DNA of 11,642 bases from DATJQF01 sp035505995 (GTDB lineage Bacteria > Bacteroidota > Bacteroidia > Bacteroidales > FEN-979), in assembly GCA_035505995.1 (NCBI GenBank), contig DATJQF010000072.1, forward strand, positions 1-11,642, read 5' to 3'. Every line of letters starts with the position of its first letter. Position 1 is the first letter of the stretch. The translations under genes were made by a program, and so were the position numbers. Of the stretch, positions 1-6,621 are shown piece by piece. The notes under the pieces are model-generated. The model was not told the origin of the DNA. It ran no database searches and saw only the letters and a program-made list of their open reading frames with translations.

Positions 1-1291
1 CTTCCAGCGGGGATAGGCCTTCATTGTCGATCTTCTCCTGGACCGCCTCCAGCACCACGATGGCGTCGTCCACCACGATCCCGATCGCCAGCACGAGGGC
101 GAACAGGGTCAGCAGGTTGATGGAGAAGCCGAATATGGTAAAGAAAGCGAGCGCTCCGACGAGGGAAATAGGCACGGTGATGGCCGGGATCAGTGTGGCC
201 CTCCAGTCCTGCAGGAAGATGAAGACCACGATGAAAACCAGGATAAATGCCTCGACCAGGGTCTTCAATACTTCGTCAATAGAGGCGGTCACGAACTCGA
301 TGGTGTCCAGCCCTTTTTCATAATGGATCCCTGTGGGAAATTCGCGGGCCAGCTCTTTCATGGTGGCGTCGCACTGATCCCGCACCTGCACGGCATTGGA
401 CCCGGGAGCCTGGTAAACAGCAATGGCCGGGGCAGGTTTCCCGTTGAACCGGCCGATGGCATCATAGGTTTTCATTCCCATCTCGATCCGGGCCACATCC
501 TTCATCCTGACGATCGAACCGTCGGGGTTCGCCTTGATGATGATGTTGGAGAACTGATTCTCATCCAGCAGACGTCCCTGTACTTTGATCATGATCGACA
601 TTTCCTGGCCCGGGGCGGCGGGATTCTTTCCGATCATCCCGGCGGCTGCCTGCACATTCTGGTCCTTGATCGCCGACTGGATATCCTGTACGCTGATGCC
701 CAGGCCTGCCATTCGCTGCGGATTCAGCCAGATGCGCATGGCATAGTCGTCGCCGCCGAAAAGCCAGACGTCGCCGACACCCTTGATTCGCTTGATGACA
801 TTCACTACGTTGATCTGTAGGTAATTAGCCAGGAATTTAGTATCGTAGGACGTATCAGAGCTGACCAGTGAATAGAGCAGGAGGATAGCCGGGGATTTCT
901 TCTGTACGATCACGCCTCCCTGGATGACTTCCGGCGGAAGGACGTTCATGGCGCGCTGGGTCCTGTTCTGCACATTCACGGTGGCCATGTCGGGATTCGT
1001 TCCCACTTCAAAGTACACGGTAATGTTGCAGGATCCGTCATTGGCGCACTGGGAGGTCATATAGATCATATTATCCACGCCGTTGATCTGCTCTTCGAGG
1101 GGGATGGACACGGTTTTCTGCACATCTTCCGCATTGGCACCCGGGTAATACGCCGTTACCTGGACCGTGGGGGGAACTACGTCGGGGTACTGCGAGATCG
1201 GGAGGGTGAAAAGACTCAATACCCCGACCAGCGTGATAAGGATAGCAATGACAGAAGCAAAAATCGGCTTGGTAATTATCTGTTGAAGCAT
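1..1291 (-). CDS. RND multidrug efflux pump, AcrB/HAE1-like inner-membrane subunit (3' part missing)
   Basis: This is the proton-driven inner-membrane pump of a tripartite drug efflux complex. It starts at the ATG at 1291 and stays open to the left edge, giving about 430 residues, roughly 40% of the family's usual length of just over 1000. The N-terminus reads MLQQIITKPIFASVIAILIT, the usual short amphipathic start followed by TM1. The porter region contains LPISQYPDV, YPGANAEDVQ, QINGVDNMIYM and GVGDVWLFGG, all typical of HAE1 pumps. A hydrophobic block then corresponds to TM2-TM4, with LQDWRATLIP between helices. In TM4 the motif GIVVDDAIVVLE carries the proton-relay aspartates at about residues 408-409, matching AcrB Asp407/Asp408. 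The gene follows the fusion-protein gene by 109 bp on the same strand, so one operon is likely. An outer-membrane channel gene may lie past the left edge, which is inference. The family is certain; the substrates are unknown. Confidence 0.96.
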   Translation of the reverse strand, partial: MLQQIITKPIFASVIAILITLVGVLSLFTLPISQYPDVVPPTVQVTAYYPGANAEDVQKTVSIPLEEQINGVDNMIYMTSQCANDGSCNITVYFEVGTNPDMATVNVQNRTQRAMNVLPPEVIQGGVIVQKKSPAILLLYSLVSSDTSYDTKFLANYLQINVVNVIKRIKGVGDVWLFGGDDYAMRIWLNPQRMAGLGISVQDIQSAIKDQNVQAAAGMIGKNPAAPGQEMSIMIKVQGRLLDENQFSNIIIKANPDGSIVRMKDVARIEMGMKTYDAIGRFNGKPAPAIAVYQAPGSNAVQVRDQCDATMKELAREFPTGIHYEKGLDTIEFVTASIDEVLKTLVEAFILVFIVVFIFLQDWRATLIPAITVPISLVGALAFFTIFGFSINLLTLFALVLAIGIVVDDAIVVLEAVQEKIDNEGLSPLE

Positions 1292-1300
1292 ATCTTTCTA

Positions 1301-1316
1301 TTTACGAGGGTTGATT
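1301..1316 (-). repeat. Leader motif shared with the DUF3078 gene (copy 1)
   Basis: TTTACGAGGGTTGATT on plus (AATCAACCCTCGTAAA on the coding strand) ends 9 nt upstream of the RND pump ATG, within the 109-bp gap between the two efflux genes. The rest of that gap shows no gene and no clear terminator. Confidence 0.55.
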
Positions 1317-1400
1317 TACGATTTTGGATTGCATTGCAGATTTCAGAGTTTCGGTAAGGAGTACGGTATACCGGTCTGATCCCTGTCCAATCCGATCCTG

Positions 1401-2564
1401 TTATTGTTTAGGGGCGCTCACGGTATCTTTCACGATATTCGGCTGGATCATCATGCCTTCCTGGAATTTCTGGAATCCTTCGAGCAGGATCTTATCCCCC
1501 GGTTTCAGACCCTGCGTGATGACGATCTTATTTCCAATGGCGCGGCCCGGGACTACGGGGACCCGGTTCACCTTGTTTTCATTATTCACCAGGAAAACGA
1601 AATTTTTTCCCTGGATCTGGGTGATCGCGCTCTGGGGGATGACCACGGCATTCTCCCGTTCCATGAATACAATATCGACCGTGGCAAAATTCCCGGGCTT
1701 GATCAGTTCGTCCGGATTGTCAAAAACGGCCCGCATGGCGATCGTACCGGTCTGCGTGTTGATGCTCCGGTCGACAAAATCAATCTTACCGGGAGTTTTA
1801 TAAGGGATCTTATCCGCGAGGGTCAGGAATACTTTAAAGGTCTGCTGGGCCTCTGCAAAGGAAAAGTGATGGTCGTCAACATAGCGTTTCAGCCTCAGGT
1901 AATCATTCTCATTCACCTGGAAATTGACATACATCGGATCCACCGCGGACACCGTGGTGAGGAGTGTGCTTTCTCCCCGTCCGACCAGGTTCCCGGGGTT
2001 TACCTGCACCTTGCCGATACATCCGGTGATCGGAGAGGTAATGGTAGTATAAGAAAGGTTCAGCTTGGCGTCGGCCAGGTTGGCTTCCCCGCTCTGCACA
2101 GCCGCCCTTGTCTGCTTCTCGGTGGTGACGGCCACATCGTAGTCGTTCTGGCTGATGGCGTTGGTGGCCAGCAGCGGTTTCAGACGGGCCACGTCGAGCT
2201 TCGCTTTCTCCCAGGCCGCCTGCTTGCTCTCCAGGTCGGCCGTGGCATAATTCACATCATTGATATAGTTATCCTGTTCGATGGTGAAAAGGTGCTGACC
2301 TTTTTTCACAATGGATCCTTCCTCAAACGACCAGTTCTGAAGATACCCTTGAACCCGGGCCCGGATCTCCACGGTGGGGATCCCTTCTGCCTGCCCTACG
2401 GTTTCAAGATATACCGGGATCGTGACCCCCTGGATCTGGAGCACTTTTAATACCGGCTTTTCCTGCTCCGTTTCTTTCTTTGACTTGCAGGAGATAATGA
2501 GGAACGGAAAAGAGATTAATAATGCTACGGCCGCGACTTTAACGGCTACCCTGTTTAAGACCAT
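1401..2564 (-). CDS. RND efflux periplasmic adaptor (membrane fusion lipoprotein, AcrA/HlyD-like)
   Basis: This adaptor bridges the RND pump and an outer-membrane channel. The 387 residues start with a lipoprotein signal whose lipobox LIISC places the lipidated cysteine at about residue 26. A lipoyl half follows at about 66-99 (IRARVQGYLQNWSFEEGSIV, KKGQHLFTIE). An alpha-hairpin rich in A, K, E and Q spans about 103-172, and the second lipoyl half at about 172-206 contains TTITSPITGCIGKV and NPGNLVGRG. The beta-barrel begins near VDPMYVNFQVNENDY. The membrane-proximal domain near the end holds AVVIPQSAITQIQGKNFVFL and GLKPGDKILLEGFQKFQEGM. Length and domain order match AcrA/MexA. The ATG at 2564 puts the signal peptide at the N-terminus and sits 23 nt after a candidate promoter. 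It is the first gene of the operon and the pump follows it. No regulator gene is present in the window. Confidence 0.96.
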   Translation of the reverse strand: MVLNRVAVKVAAVALLISFPFLIISCKSKKETEQEKPVLKVLQIQGVTIPVYLETVGQAEGIPTVEIRARVQGYLQNWSFEEGSIVKKGQHLFTIEQDNYINDVNYATADLESKQAAWEKAKLDVARLKPLLATNAISQNDYDVAVTTEKQTRAAVQSGEANLADAKLNLSYTTITSPITGCIGKVQVNPGNLVGRGESTLLTTVSAVDPMYVNFQVNENDYLRLKRYVDDHHFSFAEAQQTFKVFLTLADKIPYKTPGKIDFVDRSINTQTGTIAMRAVFDNPDELIKPGNFATVDIVFMERENAVVIPQSAITQIQGKNFVFLVNNENKVNRVPVVPGRAIGNKIVITQGLKPGDKILLEGFQKFQEGMMIQPNIVKDTVSAPKQ

Positions 2565-2587
2565 ACAATTTGTTTTTAATGATGATT

Positions 2588-2615
2588 CAAAAATATGAAA
2601 TTAAAGGTCAGGATG
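2588..2615 (-). promoter_or_regulatory. Candidate Bacteroidota promoter for the efflux operon
   Basis: On the minus strand TATTTTTG (2595..2588) fits the Bacteroidota -7 consensus TAnnTTTG exactly. A weak -33-like TTTC lies about 19 nt further upstream. The element ends 23 nt before the fusion-protein ATG, a spacing similar to the other two good candidates in this window. Assignment is by consensus only. Confidence 0.5.
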
Positions 2616-2657
2616 AAAATGAAAAATTCTAAATCCAGATAAATATTTTATGGACCC

Positions 2658-2708
2658 GTCTGCCAACAGCAGACTGTTTATAAATTAGCGGCCGGTGCAG
2701 GGACCGGC
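2658..2708. promoter_or_regulatory. Two short perfect dyads in the divergent intergenic region (possible operator)
   Basis: GTCTGC (2658-2663) pairs with GCAGAC (2669-2674) across a 5-nt loop. GCCGGT (2691-2696) pairs with ACCGGC (2703-2708) across a 6-nt loop. Both lie between the efflux operon and the divergent exported-protein gene. The second dyad occupies the place where the -33 box of the plus-strand promoter would be. They could be binding sites for a regulator of either gene, or the first could be a small RNA hairpin. No regulator is encoded nearby, so the role is inference. Confidence 0.3.
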
Positions 2709-2721
2709 AGGGCCAATCGGT

Positions 2722-2729
2722 TAAATTTG
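2722..2729 (+). promoter_or_regulatory. Candidate -7 element for the 833-residue exported protein gene
   Basis: TAAATTTG fits the Bacteroidota -7 motif TAnnTTTG. Transcription would start near 2736, leaving a leader of about 18 nt before the ATG at 2754. It overlaps the TTG at 2727 that would otherwise be an upstream start codon, which argues against that start. I see no TTTG at -33; a GC-rich dyad sits there instead. Confidence 0.45.
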
Positions 2730-2753
2730 CGGGTTATCCGTATTGCTTTTGCC

Positions 2754-5255
2754 ATGGGGAGAATGTTTCTGCCTCTGCTGCTGCTGACCCTTCAGGGAGT
2801 CTGGATCGAAGCCTTTTCCCAGGTGCCGGCGGCTCAGTTCCCGGTCAGTTTTTCCTTCACCATCCGTTTTGATCCTGAGGGATCCTCCCCGTCGAATGAG
2901 ATGCTTAAAGACATTGCCGCGGATGCCGTAAAAAACCTGGGTAATACCCGCTTTATCCTGCATTACGGCCTTCAGGGACGGATCATCCGGGAAGGGAAGA
3001 ATGCAACCCTCGATCTTTTTTTTCACAGGAACGGAACCAGTGCAGATGATGCGTACCGGGGATTTAAGCTGACCGACGTGTTGTTTCCCGATTCCCTCGG
3101 CGGAATGATCCAGGTCGTGAATAAAACCTCAGGGATCCGCAATGCTTTTCCGGTTCAATCCCGCCAATCCGGCAACGGTCCCGGCGACCTGGAAGTGCGG
3201 GCGACGTTGCCGCGATTCGATTCCGTTACGGACAGCGTGGTCCTGGAAGGTCTTCACACTTCTTATTCTTTGTCCTGCCTGGATAAATTCCGCCAGCGGT
3301 TGGACCGGATCAACGATTATTATGCCTGCTCCTTTGTCATCGATACCCTGCTGGCGATGACCTCGGAAGCGGCGTCCCCCGGTACGCTGAACAGGATCGA
3401 CCTGTTCCGGCTGGTGCTGGAGACTTCCAAGATCCTACAACTGACCGGCCAGCGCGACCTGGTCCGGGTGCTTCACCTGGATTCACTGGATCCCCGCCAT
3501 TTGCAAGAAAGATACCAAGAGCTTCTGCGGTACTCAAAAAGTGCCGCCATGACCTTCCGGCAGAGGTTGACGGAGACAAACGTCGGGCAGGATACCTCCT
3601 GGATAGGACCGGAGGCGGATGCATTTATGGGGACCCTGGTCCGTTACATACGATGGTCGTACCAGGTGGAAGAAAAGAACAGCTCCCTGTACCGGGAATT
3701 CCTCGATCGCTTCTGGTCCCTGCCGGTATTTGAGAGTGATACCGGGGTGATCCGCGACCTGGTTGCTTCCCTGTTCCCGGCGGCAAACCCCGACTCCATG
3801 ATCCGGCGGCTTTCCGAACGCCTCATGAATGCCTACCGGAAAGAAGCGGAAGCTCTGATCCGGGACAACCAGAATGCAGGGGCCCTGGAACTGCTGAACA
3901 ACAGCCGCCTTTTTACCGGGCGCAATCCCTGGTTCGGCCAGGAGCACAATAGCGACGCGGAAAGGAGCCAGGCGCTCCGGGGCATTTATCTTTCCTACCT
4001 TTCCGTCGCTTCCAGCGCGCTCACCGCCAACCATGTCGGCATGGCGGAGGACTACCTGAAACGGTCCCGGAGATTTCGCGACGAGAACCTTCCCCCCGGC
4101 CTTCCGGATTCCTTATATAAAGAGGTATACAACCGGTATATCCGGCTCCGGATGGATGCCTGCGATACCCTGGATGTGCGAAAGGGAACCGAGGATGCCA
4201 TCGAATGCTATTTCCTGCTGGGGCAAAGCATCGATTCTGCTTCATTTCCCGAAACCTGGCAAGAGCTGAAAGTGAGACTGCTGACGGGGAAGTACCGGCT
4301 CGCGCTGGAGAACGGAAAGTCAGGATATGCCGCGATGGATTATATCCGTGCAGCCCGTAATTTTTTCGAAGCCCGCAACATCAGGGAGACGCTGGGCCTG
4401 CTTCCCGATCCGGAACTGGACTCCCTTTGCGCCGTTACCTTCCCTTATTTTCTTTCGGATCGTATCCTGTCCGCCGAATCCCTGATCTGGAACAACCGGC
4501 TGGACGAGGCAGCAGCCTTTGCAGATTCAGTGGGAAGGTTGCAGGTCAGCCGGGACACCCTGCTGGCAAGGTCCCTCCTGGGATACCGGACGCTTCTCTC
4601 CGAAAAACGGTGCTGGAACCTGGAGGAATCCCTGGGCGTGCTGAGGGTCCGGGCAGACCGTGCGAGGGAACTCAGGAATTACCCGGTCTTATGTTCGCTG
4701 CTTGATTCCGCACTCCTCGTTGCAGGCATCGCGGGAAGTTGTCCGGTCGATACCACCGGTTTATACGATACGCTTCAAAAGTACCGTCCTGCCTGCAGAT
4801 ACCGGGAAATGACGGGGGAAGCGGAAATGCAGGTGATGATGAACCGTTTTGAGGATGCGGTCAGAAGCTACGGGGAGGCCGTCGCCTTTTACCGGAAGCT
4901 GGGACTCCGGGAATATGGCCTGGACAGCCTTTCCATTCCCGATATTGCCCGGGAAAAGGGGATCCCGGGATTCACCCTGGCAGCTTTCCGGTATTTCATG
5001 GGAAAGGAAGACTTTTCCCGCGCCCTGGTATGCCTGCGGATCCTTGACGGGCAAAATTACTCTGCACGGGATGCGAAGCCCCTGCAAACTGAACTGGCCC
5101 GGAAACTGGCGGAAAACGACTACCGGAACAACCCGGCACAGGATCCCAACGGGATGGCAAAGGAATACGCCGGTACGGAACCATGGTTCGCCCGCTTCAG
5201 ATCCGCCTACGTCTTCGAATGGAACACCCTCCGCAACAGGGAACCTGCCAGGTAA
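2754..5255 (+). CDS. Uncharacterised exported protein with TPR-like helical repeats
   Basis: I do not recognise this family. The ATG at 2754 gives 833 residues. A signal peptide (MGRMFLPLLLLTLQGVWIEA, likely cleaved after AFS near residue 22) predicts export. An in-frame TTG at 2727 would add nine residues but lies inside the -7 motif, so I prefer the ATG. Residues of about 25-170 look beta-rich, with alternating hydrophobic stretches such as FPVSFSFTIRFDPEG and ATLDLFFHRNG. From about 180 to the end the protein is mostly amphipathic helices, some of the helix-turn-helix type seen in TPR repeats (for example MQVMMNRFEDAVRSYGEAVA). There is no lipobox, no T9SS sorting tail and no second membrane segment, so it is probably periplasmic or outer-membrane associated. 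It stands alone, divergent from the efflux operon and convergent with the next gene, with a 10-bp gap. A scaffold or assembly role is only a guess from the architecture. Confidence 0.85.
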   Translation: MGRMFLPLLLLTLQGVWIEAFSQVPAAQFPVSFSFTIRFDPEGSSPSNEMLKDIAADAVKNLGNTRFILHYGLQGRIIREGKNATLDLFFHRNGTSADDAYRGFKLTDVLFPDSLGGMIQVVNKTSGIRNAFPVQSRQSGNGPGDLEVRATLPRFDSVTDSVVLEGLHTSYSLSCLDKFRQRLDRINDYYACSFVIDTLLAMTSEAASPGTLNRIDLFRLVLETSKILQLTGQRDLVRVLHLDSLDPRHLQERYQELLRYSKSAAMTFRQRLTETNVGQDTSWIGPEADAFMGTLVRYIRWSYQVEEKNSSLYREFLDRFWSLPVFESDTGVIRDLVASLFPAANPDSMIRRLSERLMNAYRKEAEALIRDNQNAGALELLNNSRLFTGRNPWFGQEHNSDAERSQALRGIYLSYLSVASSALTANHVGMAEDYLKRSRRFRDENLPPGLPDSLYKEVYNRYIRLRMDACDTLDVRKGTEDAIECYFLLGQSIDSASFPETWQELKVRLLTGKYRLALENGKSGYAAMDYIRAARNFFEARNIRETLGLLPDPELDSLCAVTFPYFLSDRILSAESLIWNNRLDEAAAFADSVGRLQVSRDTLLARSLLGYRTLLSEKRCWNLEESLGVLRVRADRARELRNYPVLCSLLDSALLVAGIAGSCPVDTTGLYDTLQKYRPACRYREMTGEAEMQVMMNRFEDAVRSYGEAVAFYRKLGLREYGLDSLSIPDIAREKGIPGFTLAAFRYFMGKEDFSRALVCLRILDGQNYSARDAKPLQTELARKLAENDYRNNPAQDPNGMAKEYAGTEPWFARFRSAYVFEWNTLRNREPAR

Positions 5256-5268
5256 CCGTCCGGGGTTA
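5253..5268. other. Inverted repeat joining two convergent stop codons
   Basis: TAACC (5253-5257) and GGTTA (5264-5268) form a perfect 5-bp dyad with a 6-nt loop. Its outer triplets are the stop codons of the two convergent genes (TAA on plus; TTA read as TAA on minus). The stem is weak and no T-tract follows, so it is not a convincing terminator. Any termination between these genes must lie inside coding sequence or depend on Rho. Confidence 0.25.
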
Positions 5269-6621
5269 TTTCTTAATGAACTTCCCCGTGGTGATGCGGT
5301 TCCCTTCCCCGTAAAATCTCAGGAAATAAATGCCCGGCGCCAGTGCGGAAATGTTCCAGGAGACAGCGGTGGAATTGCCGGGTTGACGGGTTCCCACCCG
5401 GATCCCCTGAGGGGTATAGATCTCAATCCTTGACAGGCCGGAGACATTCTCGAAATGAAGGACGTCAGAAGCCGGATCCGGATAATAGCGGACCGGGCTT
5501 TGCGTGATCTCATCGATCCCGACCCCGCCTATCGCCACGGGCGAAACCACCATCACCGGGGTCCCCACCAGCGAATCCCCGGTGGCGGCTACGGGGGTCA
5601 CCTCGAAGGCAATAAATTTACCGGTCTCCGACACCGTGGGAATGAAATTGATGGAGTCGGCGCTGGGGATCGCAGTAAGGTTGGTGCCCTGGTGATCGTC
5701 GGCATAGTACCACTGGTACAGGGATATCCCTTCCGGATCCAGGTTGACGTCCTCATACCGGTAGCTTCCCGTGAGCACCTGTCCGGCCACCAGCTGTCCC
5801 TGGATCCCCAGGTCGTAGGCCCAGGGCGGGGAAGGTACGTCCGGATCCCGGTTATCATACCAGCAGGTGTAGCGGTTTACCTTACCGCCTGCCGTATCCT
5901 GCAGCAGATATGTCCGGAAAGGCTCGCTTCCCGGAAGCTCCGAGGTGTTCCAGTTACTGTTGAACCTGAACTTGAAAGAAAGGGCCGGACCTCCGATGTA
6001 GGAGGTGTCGATGAGCTTCGTCAGGAAATAGATGCTGTCCGGAACCCCGGTCGTGTCCTGCAAACTCTCCGGGAAGAGCAGGTCGTACGCCCCGCCCCCG
6101 TTGAAGTTCCCTGCCACGTCCAGGTAATCGGCCAGGGGATTGAAATGACCGGCGCGGATCTCGTACCAGAGGTTGCACCGGAACGTCATCGGGACGGCAG
6201 CCGGGTTGTAATCATTGAAATAATGCAGCAGGTTTACGGTAAAATAGGGGCCGATGGTGACCCGCAGGGGACCGAGGGGGAATTCGGAAGTGGCGGAGTC
6301 GCCGTTGATCCGGAAACGATAGTAATAATAAAGACCCGGGGTGAGCTGGCAGGCAATCGAATAAATATATCCGGAATCTCTGACCAGGTGGGGGGAGCCG
6401 GTGAAGTTGTTCATGGTCCCGGCCAGGTCCACAAAATCGGTGGCCGTATCAAACGCCCCCGCCCGGGCCATATAGGACATATCCACCCGGAACGTGGTGT
6501 ACACCACCGTATCAGGATTTTTCGGGGAGTATTTCTGCTGACCGTTCACGCCTCCGTTTACTTGCAACAGGCAGACGGTCGTCAGCAACCCTGTTAAGAA
6601 GGTCCGGAAATATTTTTTCAT
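5266..6621 (-). CDS. T9SS-secreted protein: duplicated beta-domain, Ig-like domain, C-terminal sorting domain
   Basis: This 451-residue protein begins with a signal peptide (MKKYFRTFLTGLLTTVCLLQ). Two related segments follow, at about 40-140 and 144-258. Both share FR-x-x-(M/L)-x-Y-x-x-RAG-x-F, a D-(F/Y)-(V/L)-D-(L/V)-AG step followed by an Asn-rich turn, and later (Y/F)-(R/K)-FR-(I/F)-N and TSE(F/L) motifs. This D-VAG-N pattern resembles CBM20/48-like starch-binding beta-sandwiches, but I cannot confirm that. Residues of about 268-360 match an Ig-like repeat known from many Bacteroidota surface proteins (GQLVAGQVLTGSYRYED, QWYYADD, GKFIAFEVTPVA). The last 75 or so residues are a type A T9SS sorting domain (YYPDPASDVLHFENV, LAPGIYFLRFYGEG, TTGKFIKK). 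The gene overlaps the branching-enzyme gene by ATGA and is the last of the operon. Secretion through the outer membrane is confident; ligand and activity are unknown. Confidence 0.92.
   Translation of the reverse strand: MKKYFRTFLTGLLTTVCLLQVNGGVNGQQKYSPKNPDTVVYTTFRVDMSYMARAGAFDTATDFVDLAGTMNNFTGSPHLVRDSGYIYSIACQLTPGLYYYYRFRINGDSATSEFPLGPLRVTIGPYFTVNLLHYFNDYNPAAVPMTFRCNLWYEIRAGHFNPLADYLDVAGNFNGGGAYDLLFPESLQDTTGVPDSIYFLTKLIDTSYIGGPALSFKFRFNSNWNTSELPGSEPFRTYLLQDTAGGKVNRYTCWYDNRDPDVPSPPWAYDLGIQGQLVAGQVLTGSYRYEDVNLDPEGISLYQWYYADDHQGTNLTAIPSADSINFIPTVSETGKFIAFEVTPVAATGDSLVGTPVMVVSPVAIGGVGIDEITQSPVRYYPDPASDVLHFENVSGLSRIEIYTPQGIRVGTRQPGNSTAVSWNISALAPGIYFLRFYGEGNRITTGKFIKK

Noticed and set aside
1..323. 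Short plus-strand frames at the left end
   Set aside because: They lie opposite well-conserved RND pump sequence and are rich in Ser, Thr and Arg with no domain.
1404..2450. 348-codon open frame on the plus strand opposite the fusion-protein gene
   Set aside because: No domain can be seen, and the minus-strand adaptor is complete and unambiguous.
4849..5433. 194-codon plus-strand frame crossing the end of the exported-protein gene
   Set aside because: It overlaps two genes in other frames and has the skewed composition of a shifted frame. It shows no sign of being a separate gene.
5455..6597. 380-codon open frame on the plus strand opposite the T9SS gene
   Set aside because: Low-complexity composition rich in R, G, H and V with no motif, and the minus-strand product has a signal peptide and a sorting domain.
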